Shown here piece by piece: positions 28,608 through 39,028 of a DNA stretch of 64,000 nt (position 1 is the first letter of the stretch; each line of letters starts with the position of its first letter). A program made the position numbers and the translations under genes. The notes beneath the pieces were generated by a model. It saw nothing but the letters and a program-made list of their open reading frames with translations. It was not told the origin of the DNA and made no database searches. This DNA comes from Chryseobacterium vrystaatense (GTDB lineage Bacteria; Bacteroidota; Bacteroidia; Flavobacteriales; Weeksellaceae), in assembly GCF_000737765.1 (NCBI RefSeq), contig NZ_JPRI01000001.1, positions 186,001-250,000 on the forward strand, in the 5' to 3' direction.

Positions 28608-30195
28608 CGAAGAACTTAGTAAATTGACCAGTGTAGAGGAATGGGATTTCATCGTCATCGGAGGCGGAGCCAGTGGTCTGGGCTCAGCACTGGATGCAGT
28701 AAGCAGAGGATTCAAAACCCTGCTCCTTGAATCCCACGATTTTGCAAAAGCAACATCCAGCCGAAGTACCAAACTGGTACACGGTGGCGTAAGATACCTT
28801 GCACAGGGAGATGTGGGACTTGTAAAAGAAGCCCTCAAAGAAAGAGGTCTTCTTGCTCAGAACGCAGCACACGTAGTCAAGAACCAGTCATTCATTATTC
28901 CCAACTATACATGGTGGGGAGGTATCTACTATAAAATAGGATTATCTGTCTATGATTTTCTTGCAGGAAAGCTCAGTCTCGGAAAAACGAAATACATCAG
29001 TAAGGCTAAAACCATTGAAAAGCTACCTACCATTGAACAGCACAACCTCGCAAGCGGTGTGGTATATCAGGACGGGCAGTTTGACGATGCCAGATTAGCA
29101 ATCAACTTATCCCAGACTCTGATCGAAAAAGGTGGAAGCGCAGTAAATTATATGAAGGTAACCGGACTTGTGAAAAATGATTCCGGAAAAATAAGCGGCG
29201 TTAAAGCAGAAGATCAGTTTTCAAAACGACAGTATGAACTTCGTGCAAAAGCCGTCATCAATGCGACAGGGGTATTTACGAATGACATTCTGAATATGAA
29301 CAATCCTAAGCATGGTAAATTTGTCGTTCCAAGTCAGGGCATCCATTTAGTATTGGATAAATCTTTCCTGAAAAGTGATGACGCAATCATGATTCCCAAA
29401 ACATCAGACGGCAGAGTTCTTTTTGTGGTCCCATGGCATGACAGAGCATTGGTGGGAACTACAGATACTCTACTGGAAAATCCGAGCTTTGAACCACACG
29501 CTCTGGAATCTGAAATTAATTTTGTTTTAAATACAGCCAGACAATATTTAGCTAAGAAACCAACAAGGGAGGACGTAAAATCTATGTTTGCAGGATTAAG
29601 ACCTCTCGCTGCTCCAAAAGAAGGAGGCAAAAGCACCAAAGAAGTTTCCAGAAGCCACAAAGTCATTACTTCTGATACGGGACTGGTTTCGATCATCGGA
29701 GGAAAATGGACTACCTACCGTAAAATGGCGGAAGACACGATAGACAAAGCTGTAGAAATACTTCATTTAAACGGAGGACCTTCACAAACGGAAAATATGT
29801 CTATCCACGGTAATATAAAAGCAGAACTCGTTGACCGTACCAGCCATCTTTATGTTTACGGATCAGATATCCCCGCTATAAAATCATTGCAAAGCAGCGA
29901 CCCTCAATACGCTCAAAAAATACATCCCGATCATGCTTTCACAATCGCAGAGGCGGTATGGGCTGTAAGGCATGAAATGGCAGAAACCATAGAAGATATT
30001 CTTGCCCGAAGAGTCCGTCTTTTATTTCTGGACGCAAGAGCAGCAATCGACAGTGCCCATACTATTGCGCAGCTTATTGCTAAAGAAAAAGGATATTCCC
30101 AGGAATGGGCTAATGAACAGGAAAAAGAATTTATTGAATTAGCACAAGGATACTTATTAACCCCTTACTCTCCCAAAACTATTACTCATAACTAA
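28597..30195 (+). CDS. glpD: Glycerol-3-phosphate dehydrogenase (FAD-dependent, aerobic)
   Basis: Oxidises glycerol-3-phosphate to dihydroxyacetone phosphate at the membrane and feeds electrons to quinones. 532 residues: the FAD-binding GGGASGLG at 22-29, the DAO-family segment [23 protein letters not shown] and [13 protein letters not shown], then the C-terminal DAO_C-like helical domain ([20 protein letters not shown]). It is the first gene of glpD-glpK-glpF-porin, with an 11-base gap to glpK. Confidence 0.96.
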   Translation: MKRNEELSKLTSVEEWDFIVIGGGASGLGSALDAVSRGFKTLLLESHDFAKATSSRSTKLVHGGVRYLAQGDVGLVKEALKERGLLAQNAAHVVKNQSFIIPNYTWWGGIYYKIGLSVYDFLAGKLSLGKTKYISKAKTIEKLPTIEQHNLASGVVYQDGQFDDARLAINLSQTLIEKGGSAVNYMKVTGLVKNDSGKISGVKAEDQFSKRQYELRAKAVINATGVFTNDILNMNNPKHGKFVVPSQGIHLVLDKSFLKSDDAIMIPKTSDGRVLFVVPWHDRALVGTTDTLLENPSFEPHALESEINFVLNTARQYLAKKPTREDVKSMFAGLRPLAAPKEGGKSTKEVSRSHKVITSDTGLVSIIGGKWTTYRKMAEDTIDKAVEILHLNGGPSQTENMSIHGNIKAELVDRTSHLYVYGSDIPAIKSLQSSDPQYAQKIHPDHAFTIAEAVWAVRHEMAETIEDILARRVRLLFLDARAAIDSAHTIAQLIAKEKGYSQEWANEQEKEFIELAQGYLLTPYSPKTITHN

Positions 30196-30206
30196 AAATT
30201 TGCAGT

Positions 30207-31703
30207 ATGAAGGAAAAATTGATTCTCGCTCTGGACCAGGGTACAACTTCCTCTAGAGCCATCTTATTCAATCACAGCGGAGCCATAGAATACATCTCCC
30301 AGAAAAATTTCGAACAGATCTACCCTACTCCGGGCTGGGTAGAGCATGATCCTAACGAAATATGGTCATCACAGATATCTGTTGCCGCAGAGATCATTGC
30401 CAAAGCAGGCATTTCCGGACTGGAAGTAGCTGCTATAGGTATTACCAACCAGCGCGAAACCACTGTTGTCTGGGATAAAGAAACCGGAGAACCTATTTAT
30501 AATGCCATCGTCTGGCAGGATAGAAGAACTTCTAAATACTGTGACGAATTAAAGGAACAGGGTCACACTGAGATCATCAAAGCGAAAACAGGACTTGTAC
30601 TGGATGCCTATTTTTCTGCAACCAAGTTAAAGTGGATCCTGGATAATGTAGAAGGTGCAAGGGAAAAAGCTGAAGAAGGAAAATTGTGCTTCGGTACCGT
30701 TGACACGTGGCTGGTATGGAAGCTTACCCGTGGAAAAATGTTTATTACCGATGTTTCCAATGCGAGCAGAACAATGCTTCTAAACATTCATACCTTAGAA
30801 TGGGATCAGGATCTTCTGGATTTATTTGATATTCCAAGATCTGTTCTTCCGGAAGTAAAACAGAGCAGCGAAATTTACGGAGAAACCGCCACTACCTTAT
30901 TTTCCACTAAAATTCCAATTGCCGGAATTGCGGGAGATCAGCAGGCTGCCTTATTCGGACAAATGTGTATCACTCCCGGAATGGTAAAGAATACCTATGG
31001 AACCGGATGCTTCTTATTAATGAATACAGGAACCGAAGCTGTTTCTTCTAAAAACAATCTGCTCACCACCGTGGCATGGAAGATTAACGGAGAGGTAAAC
31101 TATGCGCTGGAAGGAAGTGTATTTGTAGGGGGCGCAGCTATACAGTGGCTTAGAGACGGACTGAAACTGATCCGTACATCAGAAGAAGTAAATGATCTGG
31201 CAGCGAGTGTTGACGATAACGGAGGTGTTTATTTTGTACCTGCCCTTACAGGACTGGGCGCACCGTATTGGGATCAGTACGCAAGAGGAACTATCGTAGG
31301 AGTAACCAGAGGAACGACCAACGGACATATCGCAAGGGCCACTCTGGAAGGCATTGCATTTCAGGTGTATGATATTGTAAAATCCATGGAAGCTGATTCC
31401 GGAAGACCAAGTCTGGAACTTAGAGTAGATGGAGGTGCTTCTGCAAGTGATCTTCTGATGCAGATCCAGTCGGACCTTTTCGGTTTTAAAATCACAAGAC
31501 CGAAAACTCTTGAGACTACCGCTTTAGGAGCAGCCTATCTTGCCGGTTTAGCTGTCGGATACTGGAAAGACATCAATGAAATCCAATCTCAATGGATTGT
31601 AGACGAGGATTTTCTTCCTAAAGTAGATAAAGATAAAGCGGATAATATGATCCATTTCTGGAATAAAGCTGTGAAACGCTCTCAAAGCTGGATCGAAGAT
31701 TAA
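30207..31703 (+). CDS. glpK: Glycerol kinase
   Basis: Phosphorylates glycerol to glycerol-3-phosphate with ATP, trapping it in the cell. 498 residues, the family's usual length. FGGY-kinase features are clear: [15 protein letters not shown] at the N-terminus, [12 protein letters not shown], the glycerol-binding [19 protein letters not shown], and the C-terminal signature [18 protein letters not shown]. It lies between glpD and glpF. Confidence 0.97.
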   Translation: MKEKLILALDQGTTSSRAILFNHSGAIEYISQKNFEQIYPTPGWVEHDPNEIWSSQISVAAEIIAKAGISGLEVAAIGITNQRETTVVWDKETGEPIYNAIVWQDRRTSKYCDELKEQGHTEIIKAKTGLVLDAYFSATKLKWILDNVEGAREKAEEGKLCFGTVDTWLVWKLTRGKMFITDVSNASRTMLLNIHTLEWDQDLLDLFDIPRSVLPEVKQSSEIYGETATTLFSTKIPIAGIAGDQQAALFGQMCITPGMVKNTYGTGCFLLMNTGTEAVSSKNNLLTTVAWKINGEVNYALEGSVFVGGAAIQWLRDGLKLIRTSEEVNDLAASVDDNGGVYFVPALTGLGAPYWDQYARGTIVGVTRGTTNGHIARATLEGIAFQVYDIVKSMEADSGRPSLELRVDGGASASDLLMQIQSDLFGFKITRPKTLETTALGAAYLAGLAVGYWKDINEIQSQWIVDEDFLPKVDKDKADNMIHFWNKAVKRSQSWIED

Positions 31704-31727
31704 ACTCTTAAATAAAAAAAACTACTC

Positions 31728-32459
31728 ATGAACCCATTTACCGCAGAACTTATAGGCACAATGCTTATGATATTATTGGGCAACGGCGTTGTAGCGAATG
31801 TTGTCTTAAAAGGTACCAAAGGAAATAACTCCGGATGGATTGTTATTACTACAGCCTGGGCACTCGCCGTTTTTGTAGGCGTGACGGTTGCAGGGCCTGC
31901 AAGTGGCGCCCATCTGAATCCGGCCGTAACTCTCGGACTTGCTGTTGCAGGAAAATTTTCATGGGACCTGGTTCCAACGTATATTGCGGCACAGATGCTT
32001 GGCGGAATGCTTGGAGCGTTCCTTGTCTGGCTTTTTAATAAAGATCATTTCGCAATCACAGAAGACGAAGGTGCTAAACTGGCATGCTTCAGTACAGGTC
32101 CGGCTATCAGGAATACATTCTCCAATCTGATCAGTGAGATCATCGGAACTTTTGTCCTCGTGTTTGTTATATTTCATTTTTCAGATCCGAGCATTTCTCT
32201 GAATGCCGATCCGACAGCTAAAGTAGGACTTGGTTCTGTCGGTGCTCTTCCTGTGACCTTATTGGTTTGGGCCATCGGTTTATCTTTAGGCGGAACAACC
32301 GGTTATGCGATCAACCCTGCGAGAGACCTTGCCCCAAGAATCATGCACGCTATCCTTCCTGTAAAAGGCGGGAGTGACTGGGGGTATGCCTGGATCCCCG
32401 TAGCAGGACCTATCCTGGGCAGCATCCTTGCAGCAGTTCTTTATGGAATCTTAAATTAA
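31728..32459 (+). CDS. glpF: Glycerol uptake facilitator (aquaglyceroporin)
   Basis: A MIP-family inner-membrane channel, 243 residues with six helices and the two half-helix NPA motifs at 64-66 (SGAHLNPAVTLG) and 196-198 (GYAINPARDLAPR). The Asp at 200 after the second NPA is typical of glycerol-conducting rather than water-only channels. It lies in the glp operon, 24 bases after glpK. Confidence 0.96.
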   Translation: MNPFTAELIGTMLMILLGNGVVANVVLKGTKGNNSGWIVITTAWALAVFVGVTVAGPASGAHLNPAVTLGLAVAGKFSWDLVPTYIAAQMLGGMLGAFLVWLFNKDHFAITEDEGAKLACFSTGPAIRNTFSNLISEIIGTFVLVFVIFHFSDPSISLNADPTAKVGLGSVGALPVTLLVWAIGLSLGGTTGYAINPARDLAPRIMHAILPVKGGSDWGYAWIPVAGPILGSILAAVLYGILN

Positions 32460-32467
32460 AAACATCC

Positions 32468-33268
32468 ATGAAAGTTTTAAAAACAGTATGCCTGATTATT
32501 TTAGGCACAGGAAAACTATTCTCTCAGGAGAACGCAGAAAAGAAGGAAAACAACAGGCTTGATTTTACAGTAAACATTCAAAATAACCACTTATGGAGGG
32601 GTTTGATTATTACTGATAAGCCTGTAGTAATGGGAAATCTTTCTTATGCTTTGGATTCTGAAAAGAAATGGAAAGCCGGAATCTGGGGAGCCTCTTCCCT
32701 GACGGATGACAAAGACGGAACCCATTATAAGGAGATCAATTACTATATCCAGTATTCGGACGGAAGACTTTATATCGGATTGTGGGATCTTTTCAATTCG
32801 AGAAATATCAATACAGCTGTTGCTTCAGAAGATATCTTCAACTATTCACAAACAAGAACAGCCCATATTATTGATCTTAGAACCAATTATACTTTCGGAG
32901 CCTCGTTTCCTCTTAATATAGAAGCCGACATCATGCTGTATGGAGGTGCCAATGCAGGAGAAGTCGTTATAAAGGATGATGGAAGCTATAAAAAGAATAA
33001 GTATTCAACTTATATTCAGGTCAGCTACCCCGTCATTGCCGGACAAAAGGTAAATCTTGATGCTTTCGTTGGTGCCGGATTTGCTCTCAATGACCGGTAT
33101 TTTCTCTATGGAAATGGAAAAAACAGTTTTGACATTGTGAATGTAGGAGTAAAAGCAGGTAAAACCATCAAAATAACAGAGCATTACAGTCTCCCGGTTT
33201 CTATGATGGCAATGTGGAACCCTTCCAATAAATTTGCAAGAATTCAACTGGCCGCAACTGTTTTCTAA
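32468..33268 (+). CDS. Exported beta-barrel protein, putative porin of the glp operon
   Basis: A 266-residue protein with a signal peptide (about 1-20, ending KLFSQ) followed by alternating beta strands with aromatic ends and a terminal Phe (IQLAATVF), typical of outer-membrane barrels. The opening NNHLWRGLIITDKPVVMGNL resembles porins of the TorF/Gcw_chp type. It starts 8 bases after glpF and precedes the operon terminator, so it is co-expressed with glycerol uptake. An outer-membrane route for glycerol or glycerol-phosphate is a sensible guess but not shown. Confidence 0.75.
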   Translation: MKVLKTVCLIILGTGKLFSQENAEKKENNRLDFTVNIQNNHLWRGLIITDKPVVMGNLSYALDSEKKWKAGIWGASSLTDDKDGTHYKEINYYIQYSDGRLYIGLWDLFNSRNINTAVASEDIFNYSQTRTAHIIDLRTNYTFGASFPLNIEADIMLYGGANAGEVVIKDDGSYKKNKYSTYIQVSYPVIAGQKVNLDAFVGAGFALNDRYFLYGNGKNSFDIVNVGVKAGKTIKITEHYSLPVSMMAMWNPSNKFARIQLAATVF

Positions 33269-33292
33269 TATGAATTTTAACTCACTTATTAT

Positions 33293-33325
33293 AAAGACCA
33301 CCCCAACCCGGAGTGGTCTTTCTGC
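33293..33325 (+). terminator. Terminator of the glp operon
   Basis: AAAGACCAC (33293-33301) pairs with GTGGTCTTT (33313-33321) over an 11-base loop containing a further CC/GG pairing, followed by CTGCTTTT. Confidence 0.8.
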
Positions 33326-33629
33326 TTTTATAGATTAAAAAACACACACAAAAGGTTTCCACTTTTTTAAACACATAAAAACACTTTAGTTTAAAGGTCT
33401 TATTATGCTGAAAGCACTAAAATCAAATACGTAGAAAACCTTTGATTTATATAAAACTTAAGTGTACCTTATAGGTGTCATGGATTTAATTTTAAAATAA
33501 CTTACGTGTCTAAAAAGCTTTTGAGACTTTTATGATTCAACAATTCACTGCAATTACCTCAAACAGGCAATCACCGGGTTTTTACGGTTTAGTTTTTGCT
33601 TAAATATATTTACTTTTGAAAAAAAATAT
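33326..33629. other. Intergenic region upstream of a three-gene exported-protein cluster
   Basis: No gene seen. TACTTTTG at 33611-33618 is an exact TAnnTTTG match 12 bases before the next ATG; a TTTG lies only 12 bases further upstream, so the spacing does not fit. Short direct repeats of AAAACAC-like sequence occur near 33340-33375. Confidence 0.45.
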
Positions 33630-34046
33630 ATGAAAAAAATTTTCAGCTTAATGGTATTATGCATCAGCATTTTATCTTTTGCACAGACAAAAGCACCATT
33701 TGTTGGGCATAGAAGCTTTGATATTATTGAAGGATTTAGTGGATCAGGAACACCTCATTATTATCTGGATGTAAAGAAAAACGGCGATGTGTATTTCGGC
33801 TTTGTTCAGGTCAACCAGGCAGACAGCACTGAAACCACCGAAGAAATGAATGCAGGAAAATACAATCCTAAAGTAATGAAGGTAGATTTCAAAAAATATG
33901 GCGAAAACTTTTATGTAAAATTCGATAAGGATAATATCTACCTTACCGACAAAGAAGGAAACATTCAGAAATCTGAAGACTGCTGCTCCTCAATGGAAAG
34001 TGCTACTGCTGATATCTGTACCTGCGAGAGCAAACTGTATAAGTAA
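33630..34046 (+). CDS. Exported protein of unknown function
   Basis: A 138-residue protein with a signal peptide ending at SFAQ (residue 19). The mature part starts APFVGHRSFD and is beta-strand-rich, with a C-terminal Cys cluster (EDCCSSMESATADICTCES). I do not recognise the family. Its TAA overlaps the ATG of the next gene by one base, so the pair is coupled. Four to five Cys in an exported protein suggests disulfides. Confidence 0.7.
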   Translation: MKKIFSLMVLCISILSFAQTKAPFVGHRSFDIIEGFSGSGTPHYYLDVKKNGDVYFGFVQVNQADSTETTEEMNAGKYNPKVMKVDFKKYGENFYVKFDKDNIYLTDKEGNIQKSEDCCSSMESATADICTCESKLYK

Positions 34047-35017
34047 TGAAAATACTAAAGTTTCTATTCATCCTTCTTCTTGCTGTTTCATGTGGAGGGA
34101 AGAAGAATCACCCCTATACCTTTTATTACTGGAAAACGCACCTTAAACTCGATCAGGAAGAGAAAAAAGCACTCGATCAGGCTTCGGTTCCTTACGTTTA
34201 TACCAGATTTTTCGATATCGATAAAGCCGGCGGGAAATTCCAGCCGGTTGCTGTCATTACTCAAGACAAAAGTTTCGAAACAGAGAAACAAATCGTTCCT
34301 ACGGTGTTCATCACCAACCAGTCCATGTACCGTATTTCAGCGGAAGAGATCCGATTTCTTGCAAAAAATATTCATGACCTGGTTCAAAAGAAAGCTAAAG
34401 AATATCATTTAAAAATCAATAATGAGATTCAGATCGACTGTGACTGGACTGCCGGAACAAGAAATGATTATTTTAAATTTTTAAAGGAACTGAAAAGAGT
34501 TTCGGGAAAAGAGATTACCTGTACCCTCCGTCTCCATCAGGTTAAAGATAAAAATCAAACCGGAATTCCTCCTGTAGAAAAAGTCTATCTGATGTGCTAC
34601 TCTACTTCCTCCCCTCTTGAAAACTCCAATAAGAATTCGATTCTGGATGTAACGATTTTAAAAAGCTACCTTTCGAAACTGGAAGACTATCCTATAAAAA
34701 AAATTGAAGTGGCATTACCTATTTATTCCTGGGGAATTGTGACCAATCATCTTGAAAAGCATAAATTAATTAATGCCCTTTCCAAAAAAGATCTTGAAAA
34801 TCCAGCATTTAAAAAGATCTCTGACAATGAGATTGAAATTATTAAAGACGGTTTCTATTTTGGAAATTTTCTAAGCAAAGGTTTTAGAATAAAGGTAGAA
34901 GAAATCTCTGAGGAACAACTGAAAGACGTAACCCGGTTTCTTGAGAAAAAAATCCCGCATTTTAATATTATTTATTATCAATTAGATAGTAAATTTGTAA
35001 GTAACAGAAAATTTTAA
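34046..35017 (+). CDS. Putative lipoprotein with TIM-barrel-like sequence
   Basis: A 323-residue lipoprotein (LLLAVSC, Cys at 16). Sequence such as EIQIDCDWTAGTRNDYFKFL, then VEKVYLMCYSTSS and IKKIEVALPIYSWGIV, resembles the strand order of glycoside-hydrolase-like TIM barrels (GH18/DUF3142-like), where an acidic residue ends the fourth strand. I cannot confirm catalytic residues. It is translationally coupled to the preceding exported protein and followed by a large exported protein. Confidence 0.65.
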   Translation: MKILKFLFILLLAVSCGGKKNHPYTFYYWKTHLKLDQEEKKALDQASVPYVYTRFFDIDKAGGKFQPVAVITQDKSFETEKQIVPTVFITNQSMYRISAEEIRFLAKNIHDLVQKKAKEYHLKINNEIQIDCDWTAGTRNDYFKFLKELKRVSGKEITCTLRLHQVKDKNQTGIPPVEKVYLMCYSTSSPLENSNKNSILDVTILKSYLSKLEDYPIKKIEVALPIYSWGIVTNHLEKHKLINALSKKDLENPAFKKISDNEIEIIKDGFYFGNFLSKGFRIKVEEISEEQLKDVTRFLEKKIPHFNIIYYQLDSKFVSNRKF

Positions 35018-35104
35018 AGTTTTATCTGTCGGATATTGAGCAGATTACACCGTTTTTAAACTCTGTTAAATTTTAATTATAAAAATAAAAACACCCTCGA
35101 CTAT

Positions 35105-37831
35105 ATGAAAAAGTATATTCTTTCACTGGCGGTTTTATCGCTTTTTTATACCAAATCTGACGCCTGTGCGTGGTCAGACCCCGATTACGAATATTTCAAC
35201 CTGTTTACACAGAGCATCATCAAAGATAAATCCTATCTTCCATTCCTGCTAACGTATTCAAACAGGTTTTACGGTGATTACAAAGGCAACCTGATTCCTG
35301 ATGATAATATTGAGACATGGAAAAAGTTCTTTAACAACCAGCTCAACTATGCGGAAACAGAGAATCTGGTGTATAAAATCAGCATGAATGATCTTAACGC
35401 TTTAAAAAACGGAACTCCCACCAATCCTCTACTGCAGAAACTGGGAACCGGATTCTACCAAAAGTACAGAGAAGCTATTGATTATTTAATTGAGGCCAAG
35501 TATCTGGAACCGTATATGAGCATTAATTATATTGAAAGCCCGGATTCTTTCTACAGCAACGGACCTTCTAAACAGCTTAATGCCACCTCAGTTGATTACG
35601 CAAAAACCGTTAATGCACTTACTTCTTTATACAACGCGACAAGAAATCCTGAGATCAAGCAGCGGTATGGATATCAGCTGGTGCGTTTCAATCATTATAC
35701 AAGAAATTATGATGCCGCACTGGAAGCTTTCAAAACTTATATAGAACCTATCAAACAGAAAGGCGCTGTTTATTTTATGGCGCTGGACCAGCTTGCAGGT
35801 GCTCAGAGAGGAAAAGAAATGAATGCAGATGCCAACTGGAATTTCTTCCAGGTATTCATGAACAGCAAAGACCGTAAAGAATCTGCTTTTGTTTCTATGA
35901 AACTTTCGGATACTGCTTCTTTCAGTAATATTATGAAAAGGTCGGGTACGAACGATGAAAAGAATATGGCCTATTTTCTTTTAGGATACGAGGGTTTCAC
36001 AGACCCCATTCCTATCATGGAAAAAATGTACGACATCAACCCTGATTCTGAGATTCTGAAAGTGATGGCGGTAAGAAGCATCAATGAACTGGAAAGAAGC
36101 TATCTTCCGATCTATTACTATACTTCAGATGCGACAGACAGCCCGAATGTAATGAGAGGAAATGCTGATGATCATGATAAAACGACAACGGATTCAAAGT
36201 CTGAACCTGCAGAAGTAAAAAAAGAAGAGAAGATTTCATTCTGGCAAAAGATCGTCAGATTCTTTAAAAATCTTTTCGGAGGTTCAAAATCTGACAGCAC
36301 CGATGGAGCTAAAAATGATCAGAGTGACGATCAGTTACTGAACAATCCGGATAGAATTCCTTTCTATACTAAATCCAACTACGGCTATGATGAGAAAACG
36401 AATGATTATCTGGACAACCTGGAAAAGTTTACAGAAAAAACAAAGAAAGTATCTAAGGATGAATACTGGCAGATCGCCGATGCTTATCTTAAGTTTTTGA
36501 AAAAAAACTATAAGGCCAGTTCAGAAATCCTGGAGGATATCAAAACATCAAATCCGGAATATCTGGAAGAAATCAAAAGAATGAAAGTTCTGAATGATAT
36601 CGTTTCCCATCCTAAGATTGATGCAGAATTCGAGGATCATCTGATAAAAGATTATGCTGAATATTTTGTAAAGAAAGAAGTGAAAAAAGACAGCACTGCT
36701 GTTGCTGAATATGATTATTATGGAGAAACTCCATCCACCGCAGATTTCCTTAAAGATGTTCTTGCCAACCGTTACTTCTTACAGGGAGAAGATGGGAAAT
36801 CATTCCTGATGAACAATAAGCTTTCGGATCTACAATACAACCCGAATTCAAGTCTGGTAAAAAGTGTTGAAGACTTTTACAGAAAACCTAACAAGACCCA
36901 GTTTGAGCAGCAGATCATCGCCAAGAATATGGACAATGTAGGAAATATAGATGCCTTCTTCAGTATGATCTATGGAGACCGGGCCATGAAACAGGCAGAT
37001 TTTGAAAAAGCAAAATCTTATTATGAAAAGACTCAGAACTTTGCAGGAATTCCGAGAATAAATTATGACTGGAGCGATAAAGGCGAAAAAATAACACCAA
37101 AGCAATATGCGCCTGGTGAGTATAATGGATTCAGAGATATTTCTGATCTTGTTTTCGGACATAATGTGTGGGAAAGCTTTGGAAGTCCGGAGACTGAAAG
37201 TATGGAAGCAGAGGATTATTCTGCATTCCCATTCATCAAAAAGAACATGAATAAACTGGAGTTGGCAGATGCACTGATCCAGCTTAAAAAGATCAGTAAC
37301 GGAACTGATGAAAAAGCAGGCAAGGCCAGCCAGCTCATTGGAAATCTGTTATACAACACTTCCAGTTTAGGCTATTACCGCCAGCTCTTTGTGATGGACA
37401 TTGATAACAGCAATGGAGGAAAATATGACTTCTGGAATACGGACCGAAAGAATCCATACAAGTACTATTACAAGAACTTCCTTTACACCACTTACATTGA
37501 ACCGGACAATTTCGATCTTGCGATCAACTATTATCAAAAGACGCTGAAACTATCAAAAGACAAGGAGCAGAGAGCAAGAGTTCTTTTCCAGATGGCGAGT
37601 GCAGAGCAGGGAAAATATTATCAGTATGAGGCAAAAAATGCGTCAACCATCAGTTATTCTGACCCTAACTATTCCGACAAGGAAAAAGCTCACCAAACTG
37701 AACTGGACAATATCAGAAATGAAAAATACAGAACTTATTTTGCCCAATTAAAATCCCAGTATGCAGATACGGAAGCTATGAAAGCACTGGCAGGAAGCTG
37801 TAGTTATTTCGGATATTTCCTGAAAAAATAA
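35105..37831 (+). CDS. Large exported protein with TPR-like repeats
   Basis: A 908-residue protein with a signal peptide ending near DACA (residue 21). The rest is mostly helical and rich in Tyr, Lys and Asn. Motifs such as ADFEKAKSYYEKTQNFAGIP and FDLAINYYQKTLKLSKDKEQ look like tetratricopeptide repeats. A charged insert (about 350-430) contains KKEEKISFWQKIVRFFKNLF, possibly amphipathic. I recognise no named family. It lies 87 bases after the TIM-barrel-like lipoprotein in the same direction, with a strong terminator after it. Confidence 0.7.
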   Translation: MKKYILSLAVLSLFYTKSDACAWSDPDYEYFNLFTQSIIKDKSYLPFLLTYSNRFYGDYKGNLIPDDNIETWKKFFNNQLNYAETENLVYKISMNDLNALKNGTPTNPLLQKLGTGFYQKYREAIDYLIEAKYLEPYMSINYIESPDSFYSNGPSKQLNATSVDYAKTVNALTSLYNATRNPEIKQRYGYQLVRFNHYTRNYDAALEAFKTYIEPIKQKGAVYFMALDQLAGAQRGKEMNADANWNFFQVFMNSKDRKESAFVSMKLSDTASFSNIMKRSGTNDEKNMAYFLLGYEGFTDPIPIMEKMYDINPDSEILKVMAVRSINELERSYLPIYYYTSDATDSPNVMRGNADDHDKTTTDSKSEPAEVKKEEKISFWQKIVRFFKNLFGGSKSDSTDGAKNDQSDDQLLNNPDRIPFYTKSNYGYDEKTNDYLDNLEKFTEKTKKVSKDEYWQIADAYLKFLKKNYKASSEILEDIKTSNPEYLEEIKRMKVLNDIVSHPKIDAEFEDHLIKDYAEYFVKKEVKKDSTAVAEYDYYGETPSTADFLKDVLANRYFLQGEDGKSFLMNNKLSDLQYNPNSSLVKSVEDFYRKPNKTQFEQQIIAKNMDNVGNIDAFFSMIYGDRAMKQADFEKAKSYYEKTQNFAGIPRINYDWSDKGEKITPKQYAPGEYNGFRDISDLVFGHNVWESFGSPETESMEAEDYSAFPFIKKNMNKLELADALIQLKKISNGTDEKAGKASQLIGNLLYNTSSLGYYRQLFVMDIDNSNGGKYDFWNTDRKNPYKYYYKNFLYTTYIEPDNFDLAINYYQKTLKLSKDKEQRARVLFQMASAEQGKYYQYEAKNASTISYSDPNYSDKEKAHQTELDNIRNEKYRTYFAQLKSQYADTEAMKALAGSCSYFGYFLKK

Positions 37832-37853
37832 ATACACGATGTGTTAAAGTAAA

Positions 37854-37895
37854 AACAAAATCCCTATGAAAATATTCGTAGGGATTTTGTTTTGG
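37854..37895 (+). terminator. Intrinsic terminator after the large exported protein
   Basis: AACAAAATCCCTA (37854-37866) pairs with TAGGGATTTTGTT (37879-37891) over a 12-base loop; T-rich sequence follows. Confidence 0.85.
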
Positions 37896-38010
37896 ATTTT
37901 CATTCAATTATTCAAAGTAATGAAAAATATACAAGCTCTTTTTTTGTCATGCAAATCTGCGGGATACTTTATTTGCGGACTGTTTGAGAAAAGGGGAAGT
38001 TTAACTTTCC

Positions 38011-38335
38011 ATTGAATCTTTCTTTATAAATTATTTACTCTGGGCAATTAATAATAATTGCTTTAGAACTATTCTTGTTGAAAGGATTTTCTGTCTGAAT
38101 ATATTTTTTTGTTTTCTTATAATAGAACCCAAACCATGTTAATTCTATTTTTGATTCATTGATCATTTCAAAAGAGCCAACAGGCTTTTTATTATCGAGA
38201 TTAGACCAGTTTTGCATTTCATCTGGAAGTGGGATAAGAGGAGGAAAATCGGTGAAATAAAATTCATACTTATTGACTCCTGTTTTTTTCAATTCAGCGT
38301 TCATAGAAAACCTATTTGTAATGGTAAATTGGGCA
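38011..38335 (-). repeat. Copy A of a ~325-bp near-identical repeat
   Basis: Covers the C-terminal about 100 codons, the stop and some 25 bases of 3' flank of the 329-residue lipoprotein. It matches 39029-39352 with only about a dozen differences by eye, while the rest of the two genes is unrelated or highly diverged. Confidence 0.9.
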
Positions 38336-39024
38336 CTATTTAGATTAGGCAAAAAACTAATTTTTTCGTTTGAATTGCAAGTATTACCCCATATTCCTGA
38401 ATCTGTTATTGAGTATTCTTTTTCAGTTCCGCTGAAATGTTGTAATGCTAGGTCATAAAAAAAGTCACGAGTCTTGTTCGGTTTCTTAATATTCTTGATT
38501 TCTTCTAATAATAACCATTTGCCATTATCATATATATAGATAGATTCTGACGCCTCGTCACTAATATCAAACTCACCAGATTGCTTGTCAAAATTTCTAA
38601 TATATTTTTTATCCAAATAATCAACAATAATATAATAATTCTCAACTCTAGCTTTTATACTTTTCTCTATTACATCGGAAGAGACATCTTCAATTTTATT
38701 GTTTTTGAAAAATCCATTCTGATTATACACATTCCAAAAATCTTGTTCTTCTTCAGTTTTGCCAATATAATTTACCGAAAATGCACCAAATTTTTCATCC
38801 ATATAAGAATACATTGGATAAATATCTCCAGTGAGATTATCTGGAATATAGTAACCTCCCTTTTTATACTTATCATCAAAAAAATTAATTGATAAGATAT
38901 TATTTGAGTCTTTTTTTAATGTTTCTGTTTTTTCTTTATTCTTAGAAGAATAGTTATTGTTTTCCTGTCCATTACAATTAATAACGATCAATAATAAAAA
39001 CCATAAACCTTTATTTAATTTCAT
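38035..39024 (-). CDS. Putative immunity-type lipoprotein (copy A)
   Basis: A 329-residue lipoprotein (signal to VINC, Cys 17) in an AT-rich tract. The N-terminal two thirds are not recognisable; segments like GDIYPMYSYMDEKFGAFSV are loosely matched in the next gene. The last about 100 residues, starting NAQ/SAQFTITNRFSMNAELKK, are almost identical to those of the 345-residue neighbour and contain the conserved ELTWFGFYYKKTKK. A periplasm-facing lipoprotein in a tandem family downstream of a peptidoglycan-degrading effector fits an immunity protein, which is inference. It is the last gene of the array. Confidence 0.7.
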   Translation of the reverse strand: MKLNKGLWFLLLIVINCNGQENNNYSSKNKEKTETLKKDSNNILSINFFDDKYKKGGYYIPDNLTGDIYPMYSYMDEKFGAFSVNYIGKTEEEQDFWNVYNQNGFFKNNKIEDVSSDVIEKSIKARVENYYIIVDYLDKKYIRNFDKQSGEFDISDEASESIYIYDNGKWLLLEEIKNIKKPNKTRDFFYDLALQHFSGTEKEYSITDSGIWGNTCNSNEKISFLPNLNSAQFTITNRFSMNAELKKTGVNKYEFYFTDFPPLIPLPDEMQNWSNLDNKKPVGSFEMINESKIELTWFGFYYKKTKKYIQTENPFNKNSSKAIIINCPE

Positions 39025-39028
39025 TTTT

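Noticed and set aside
33593..33618. A full promoter before the 138-residue exported protein
   Set aside because: TACTTTTG fits the -7 element, but the only nearby TTTG is 12 bases upstream, too close for the usual 19-21.
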